Below are positions 63,973-64,000 of a DNA stretch of 64,000 nt, piece after piece. The position numbers and the translations under genes were made by a program. The notes below the pieces were generated by a model. The model did not search any database. It was not told the origin of the DNA and saw nothing but the letters and a program-made list of their open reading frames with translations. Origin of the DNA: Escallonia rubra (Eukaryota > Streptophyta > Magnoliopsida > Escalloniales > Escalloniaceae); assembly GCA_033065855.1 (NCBI GenBank), contig JAVXUO010001871.1:186001-250000 (forward strand), given 5' to 3'. The stretch's first letter is position 1. Each line of letters opens with the position of its first letter.

Positions 63973-64000
63973 CTACGAATTAATAAATATTATTTAAGCA

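Larger units (their letters stand above)
55212..64000. mobile_element. Large Mutator-like element with transposase, B3 and PMD-ULP1 genes; right end outside window
   Basis: The left terminus GGGAGCTGATCC matches that of the MITE at 12620. It is followed by inverted arms (GCGCTGGCAA...TTGCCAGCGC) and a perfect 13-bp-arm hairpin (55267-55295). It encodes a FAR1-type Mutator transposase and a B3 protein on the plus strand, and a PMD-protease fusion on the minus strand. About 27 copies of a palindrome with arms GTCCGCTA/TAGCGGAC mark the element between 55328 and 60775. The right TIR is not in the window, so that the PMD-ULP1 gene belongs to the same element is an inference from adjacency and the shared convergent spacer, not proven. 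Confidence 0.8.

Overview
This window looks like nuclear DNA from an angiosperm, most likely a eudicot. It has L1-type LINEs, Ty1/copia and Ty3/gypsy remnants, CACTA, Helitron and Mutator-like elements, introns with plant-type GT/AG borders, and fragments of plant genes (chlorophyll synthase, an aldo-keto reductase, ribosomal protein S8). I see no intact ordinary host gene. Almost all of it is transposable-element sequence, much of it nested. The species cannot be named from the sequence.

Layout, left to right. 1-1008 is the right part of a long-TIR Mutator-like element (MULE). 1534-9007 is a minus-strand Ty1/copia element with both LTRs, broken in its reading frame and carrying an 818-bp MULE in its leader. 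About 9.4-12.5 kb is an unclassified repeat with a minisatellite whose units each contain a small hairpin. 12620-12923 is a MITE inserted in a (TA)n microsatellite. 14573-14660 is a lone chlorophyll synthase exon. About 16-24 kb holds decayed Ty3/gypsy pieces, LTR-like sequence, a GT-rich microsatellite and a SINE. 24136-37647 is a minus-strand Helitron with both termini visible, split by a full-length L1 LINE (29939-37436) with two long open frames. About 38.3-50.8 kb is a four-level nest: copia, then a MULE, then a CACTA element that captured two host gene fragments, then another MULE. 50.8-55.1 kb is AT-rich non-coding DNA with diverged tandem repeats.

The most unusual region is 55212-64000 (continuing past the window edge). 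It is a large MULE-type element starting at a (TA)77-bp microsatellite. It encodes an intact FAR1/Jittery-type transposase (765 aa), a small B3-domain DNA-binding protein, and on the opposite strand a spliced gene fusing a plant mobile domain (PMD), a proline-rich repeat linker and a ULP1-type (C48) cysteine protease. About 27 copies of one palindromic motif lie around the transposase, between the genes and in a higher-order tandem array between the convergent genes. The MITE at 12.6 kb has the same terminal sequence, the same palindrome and the same (TA)n target, so it looks like a non-autonomous relative. The transposase frame is open, but B3 has one in-frame stop and PMD-ULP1 has three. My inference is that this is a transposon carrying an accessory set (site-specific DNA binder, SUMO-protease-like enzyme, PMD) that may act on its own palindromes, comparable in layout to the anti-silencing modules of Arabidopsis VANDAL MULEs but built from different protein families.
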